Assembly (NCBI GenBank): GCA_025356695.1
Contig: JANXSE010000218.1
Location: 1-36,140, forward strand
DNA: 36,140 nt
Origin: Betaproteobacteria bacterium
GTDB taxonomy: Bacteria > Pseudomonadota > Gammaproteobacteria > Burkholderiales > SG8-41
Direction: 5' to 3'
Part shown: positions 34,084 through 36,140 of the stretch, piece after piece
Layout of the letters: each line of letters starts with the position of its first letter
Numbering within the stretch: position 1 is the stretch's first letter
Made by a program: the position numbers and the translations under genes
Notes under the pieces: generated by a model
Database searches by the model: none
The model's input: the letters and a program-made list of their open reading frames with translations, nothing else
What the model was told of the DNA's origin: nothing

Positions 34084-35049
34084 ATGAAGATACGCTTTGT
34101 TGCAGTCGCAGTCGGTGTTTTGTCTCTAGCGGCATTGCCCGCAGCGGCGCAACGTTATCCATCAAAACCGATCAAAATGATCGTCGGCTACGCGCCAGGC
34201 GGCGGTACCGACATCATGGGGCGGCTGATCGCGCAGCAGATCACCGAGGCGACCGGCCAGCAGGTGGTAGTCGAAAATCGCGCCGGCGCGGCGCAGAATA
34301 TCGCGGTCGAGTATTTCATCAAGCAGCCCGCCGATGGTTACACGGTTTTCCTGAGTTCGGCGGCATTAGGCGTTAACGTCAGCCTCTATCCCAAACTCAA
34401 TTACGATCCGGTCAAAGATCTCACGCCGGCGGCGGTGTTCGCAACCAGCCCGAACCTCTTGCTGGTGCATCCTTCGTATCCGGCGAAAACGGTGCGCGAA
34501 TTCATTGCGGTAGCGAAAAAGAACCCGGGCAAGCTTAACTTTTCTTCATCGGGCAGTGGCAGCACACAACATCTGTCGGGCGAAATGTTGAAGTTGATGA
34601 TCAATGTCGACATGACGCACATCCCGTACAAAGGCAGTGCGCCATCGATGACAGCGCTGGCCAGTGGCGAGGTGGATTTTTCGTTCAACAATATTCCTGC
34701 CTCGCAACCGCTGATGACGCCGGGCCGCATACGCGCGCTGGGCATTACCAGTGAAAAACGCTCGCCGCTACTGCCGGAACTGCCGACGATGATCGAAGGC
34801 GGTTTGGCCGGCTTCGTCACCGAAACCTGGTATGGCGTGTTATTGCCGGCAGGCGCGCCGGCGGACGTCGTTGCGACGCTAAACGGCGTGATCGTCAAGG
34901 CGGTGCAGAAAGACGATTTCCGCGCGCGCCTGGCACAACTCGGCGCTGATCCGCTCGCCGAATCGCCGGATTTTTTCCGCAAACTGCTCGCTTCCGAAAT
35001 AGAACGCTGGGGCAAGGTGGTGCGCGCCTCTAAAGCGCGTCCGGAATAA
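34084..35049 (+). CDS. Bug/TctC-family solute-binding protein
   Basis: 321 residues. Signal peptide MKIRFVAVAVGVLSLAALPAAAQ, mature RYPSKPIKMIV. Full-length loop GYAPGGGTD, VENRAGAAQ, ADGYTVF and IPYKGSAPS. GGAGA lies a few bases before the ATG at 34084; a longer frame to 33994 lacks support. It is followed by a palindromic element and then the racemase-type gene. The binding protein and the racemase may form one functional pair, for a chiral substrate (inference). Confidence 0.92.
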   Translation: MKIRFVAVAVGVLSLAALPAAAQRYPSKPIKMIVGYAPGGGTDIMGRLIAQQITEATGQQVVVENRAGAAQNIAVEYFIKQPADGYTVFLSSAALGVNVSLYPKLNYDPVKDLTPAAVFATSPNLLLVHPSYPAKTVREFIAVAKKNPGKLNFSSSGSGSTQHLSGEMLKLMINVDMTHIPYKGSAPSMTALASGEVDFSFNNIPASQPLMTPGRIRALGITSEKRSPLLPELPTMIEGGLAGFVTETWYGVLLPAGAPADVVATLNGVIVKAVQKDDFRARLAQLGADPLAESPDFFRKLLASEIERWGKVVRASKARPE

Positions 35050-35133
35050 GTGGCGCAGGCGGCCCCGTCTGCGCGAAGAACCACGCTATCTTGGTGCGAT
35101 GGTGTATTGACGCAGGTGGGGCGCCTGCGCCAC
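35050..35133. repeat. 84-base imperfect palindrome with 11-bp perfect inverted ends
   Basis: GTGGCGCAGGC at 35050-35060 is the exact reverse complement of GCCTGCGCCAC at 35123-35133. The match extends inward with one base missing (GTGGCGCAGGCGGCCCC against GGGGCGCCTGCGCCAC). Each end also folds locally: 35053-35060 with 35067-35074, and 35112-35119 with 35122-35129 (approximate). It carries no gene. It looks like a REP- or MITE-type element between the Bug gene and the racemase. Confidence 0.65.
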
Positions 35134-35176
35134 AAATGCAGGTTCCGCCCCGGGGACTGCCACCGGAGAAGTCCAG

Positions 35177-35182
35177 TATAAT
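35177..35182 (+). promoter_or_regulatory. Candidate -10 box of the racemase gene
   Basis: A perfect TATAAT at 35177-35182, 28 bases before the ATG at 35211. The -35 region is poor, so this is tentative. It would give the racemase gene its own promoter independent of the Bug gene upstream. Confidence 0.4.
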
Positions 35183-35210
35183 TTGGCACGAAAACTTCGA
35201 GAGGATTGTC

Positions 35211-36020
35211 ATGAAAATCTGGTGGCAGAGCAGCACGCCCATTCATCGTTTGCACGATTACCGCAATGCGCTGACCGCGCATCTGAACGGCGTCAAACGC
35301 CCCGATACCGAAATTCACATCAACGGCGTTGATGACGGCTCAATGGATCTCCACTACAACGCAGTGGTTGCCATCAATAGCTACGGCCCCGGTGGCGTCC
35401 TGAACAAGATCATGCAGGCACAGGATCAGGGTTACGACGCGGTGGCGATCGGCTGCTTTCTCGATCCGGCGATGCAGGAAGCGCGCGAAGTCGTGCAGAT
35501 TCCGGTGATGGGCCTGGGCGAAGCGTCGATGCTGGCCGCGTGCATGTACGGTTCGAAATTCTCCGGCGTCGCGTTCCACAAGAAGCAGTCGCAGTACTAC
35601 GACCGCAAGGCCTTTGAATACGGTCTCAAAGACCGCCACGTGCCGTTTGGCGACCTCGGCATCGATTTCAACGAAGTGCAGAAGGGTTTCAGCGATCCGG
35701 GCCAGATGACAGAGCGTTTCATCAAAGAGTGCAAACGTCTGGGCGAGCAGGGCGCCGAAGTTATTCTGGCGGCCTGCGCAACAGTGAACTCGATTATTCG
35801 CCGTGAAAAAATCAATGAAGTCGACGGTGTACTGATCATGGACTGCAATGCGGTGCTGCTGAAGACCGCAGAAGGCATGAGCGATCTGTACAGGTCGATC
35901 GGTCTGCAGGCGAGCCGCAAGTTGCTCTATTCGGGCCCGCAGAAGAAATCGCTCGAAGACTGGCGCAAGCTCTACAATTTTCGCTCGGCTCCCCAGCTCA
36001 AGGCGGTGAGCGGCGCGTAA
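35211..36020 (+). CDS. Asp/Glu/hydantoin racemase-family protein
   Basis: 269 residues. Cofactor-independent two-cysteine racemase fold: the first catalytic-type cysteine is Cys82 in AIGCFLDP and the second is Cys189 in AACATVNS, both in the expected place. GLGEASMLAACMYG at 101-114 matches the hydantoin-racemase branch. Cytosolic, no signal. ATG at 35211 has GAGAGGA upstream; a longer frame to 35091 translates the palindromic repeat and is rejected. Family members racemise amino acids or hydantoins, or isomerise maleate to fumarate; which applies here cannot be read. Confidence 0.89.
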   Translation: MKIWWQSSTPIHRLHDYRNALTAHLNGVKRPDTEIHINGVDDGSMDLHYNAVVAINSYGPGGVLNKIMQAQDQGYDAVAIGCFLDPAMQEAREVVQIPVMGLGEASMLAACMYGSKFSGVAFHKKQSQYYDRKAFEYGLKDRHVPFGDLGIDFNEVQKGFSDPGQMTERFIKECKRLGEQGAEVILAACATVNSIIRREKINEVDGVLIMDCNAVLLKTAEGMSDLYRSIGLQASRKLLYSGPQKKSLEDWRKLYNFRSAPQLKAVSGA

Positions 36021-36045
36021 TTCCGCTTGCGCGATCTACCGGTAA

Positions 36046-36128
36046 CGTCATGCCCGCGCAGGCAGGCATCCGGTGTTTTTGCGTCAGTTGAAATCCGGAT
36101 TCCCGGGCTCCTGCTTTCGCGGGAGCGC
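36046..36128. repeat. Intergenic palindromic repeat (CATGCCCGCG...CGCGGGAGC type), at the window end
   Basis: CGTCATGCCCGCGCAGGCAGGCATCC at the left is answered by CCGGATTCCCG and CTTTCGCGGGAGC at the right, with GCATCCGG (36066-36073) and CCGGAT (36094-36099) as inner arms. It matches a very common proteobacterial intergenic repeat style. The right limit is uncertain because the window ends. It may serve as an end structure for the racemase transcript. Confidence 0.6.
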
Positions 36129-36140
36129 TGTTTTCCTCCT

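Noticed and set aside
1..36140. tRNA or rRNA genes, CRISPR arrays, transposases, phage or integrase genes
   Set aside because: Looked for on both strands; I saw no regular direct-repeat array, no RNA-gene signature and no mobile-element enzyme.

Overview
The window looks like a chromosomal catabolic region of a betaproteobacterium, most likely Burkholderiales. The reasons are moderately high GC, a GTP-type PEP carboxykinase, and above all nine periplasmic solute-binding proteins of the Bug/TctC family, a family hugely expanded in Bordetella, Cupriavidus, Comamonas and relatives. The species assignment is inference. I saw no rRNA, tRNA, CRISPR, transposase, integrase or phage gene.

Layout. 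(1) 1-1781: 3' part of pckG on the + strand, closed by a strong terminator. (2) 1973-6438, minus strand: a compact set read from right to left. It holds a zinc alcohol dehydrogenase, a short PEP-synthase-like protein without the PEP barrel, and two D-2-hydroxyacid dehydrogenases, with its own terminator at 1901-1929. (3) 6547-11533, minus strand: an M24-fold protein with its own terminator, a Bug protein, and two overlapping Gfo/Idh/MocA oxidoreductases. Two families of intergenic palindromic repeat lie here. (4) 11799-17710, plus strand: a beta-hydroxyacid dehydrogenase, a Tat-exported MmgE/PrpD protein, an HtrA-like protease without signal peptide, a bacterial SET-domain protein, a small conserved-looking hypothetical, and a Bug protein. 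(5) 17715-23402: a CysB-type LysR regulator divergent from a putative operon of ThDP enzyme, Bug protein and three cupins. (6) 23399-25366, minus strand: two tandem-duplicated Bug genes. (7) 25579-33262, plus strand: a second ThDP enzyme paralogue, two SMP-30/gluconolactonase-type proteins, two Bug proteins, a CobW-type GTPase and another Bug protein. (8) 33280-36020: a two-repeat NIPSNAP protein (minus), a Bug protein and an Asp/Glu/hydantoin-type racemase (plus). The right end is a palindromic intergenic repeat.

How it may work together (inference): Bug proteins bind carboxylates in the periplasm. The enzymes around them (ThDP-dependent 2-oxoacid chemistry, lactonase folds, cupins, 2- and 3-hydroxyacid dehydrogenases, MmgE/PrpD, racemase) fit uptake and breakdown of small hydroxy-, oxo- or branched organic acids. 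No TctA/TctB membrane component is present, so these binding proteins must use permeases encoded elsewhere or act as sensors. The least ordinary parts are the twin ThDP loci, the barrel-less PEP-synthase-like protein, a Tat-exported MmgE/PrpD, the SET protein next to a signal-less HtrA, and several members that have lost canonical metal ligands (M24, second SMP-30, cupins). Functions are family-level; no substrate can be read from the sequence.
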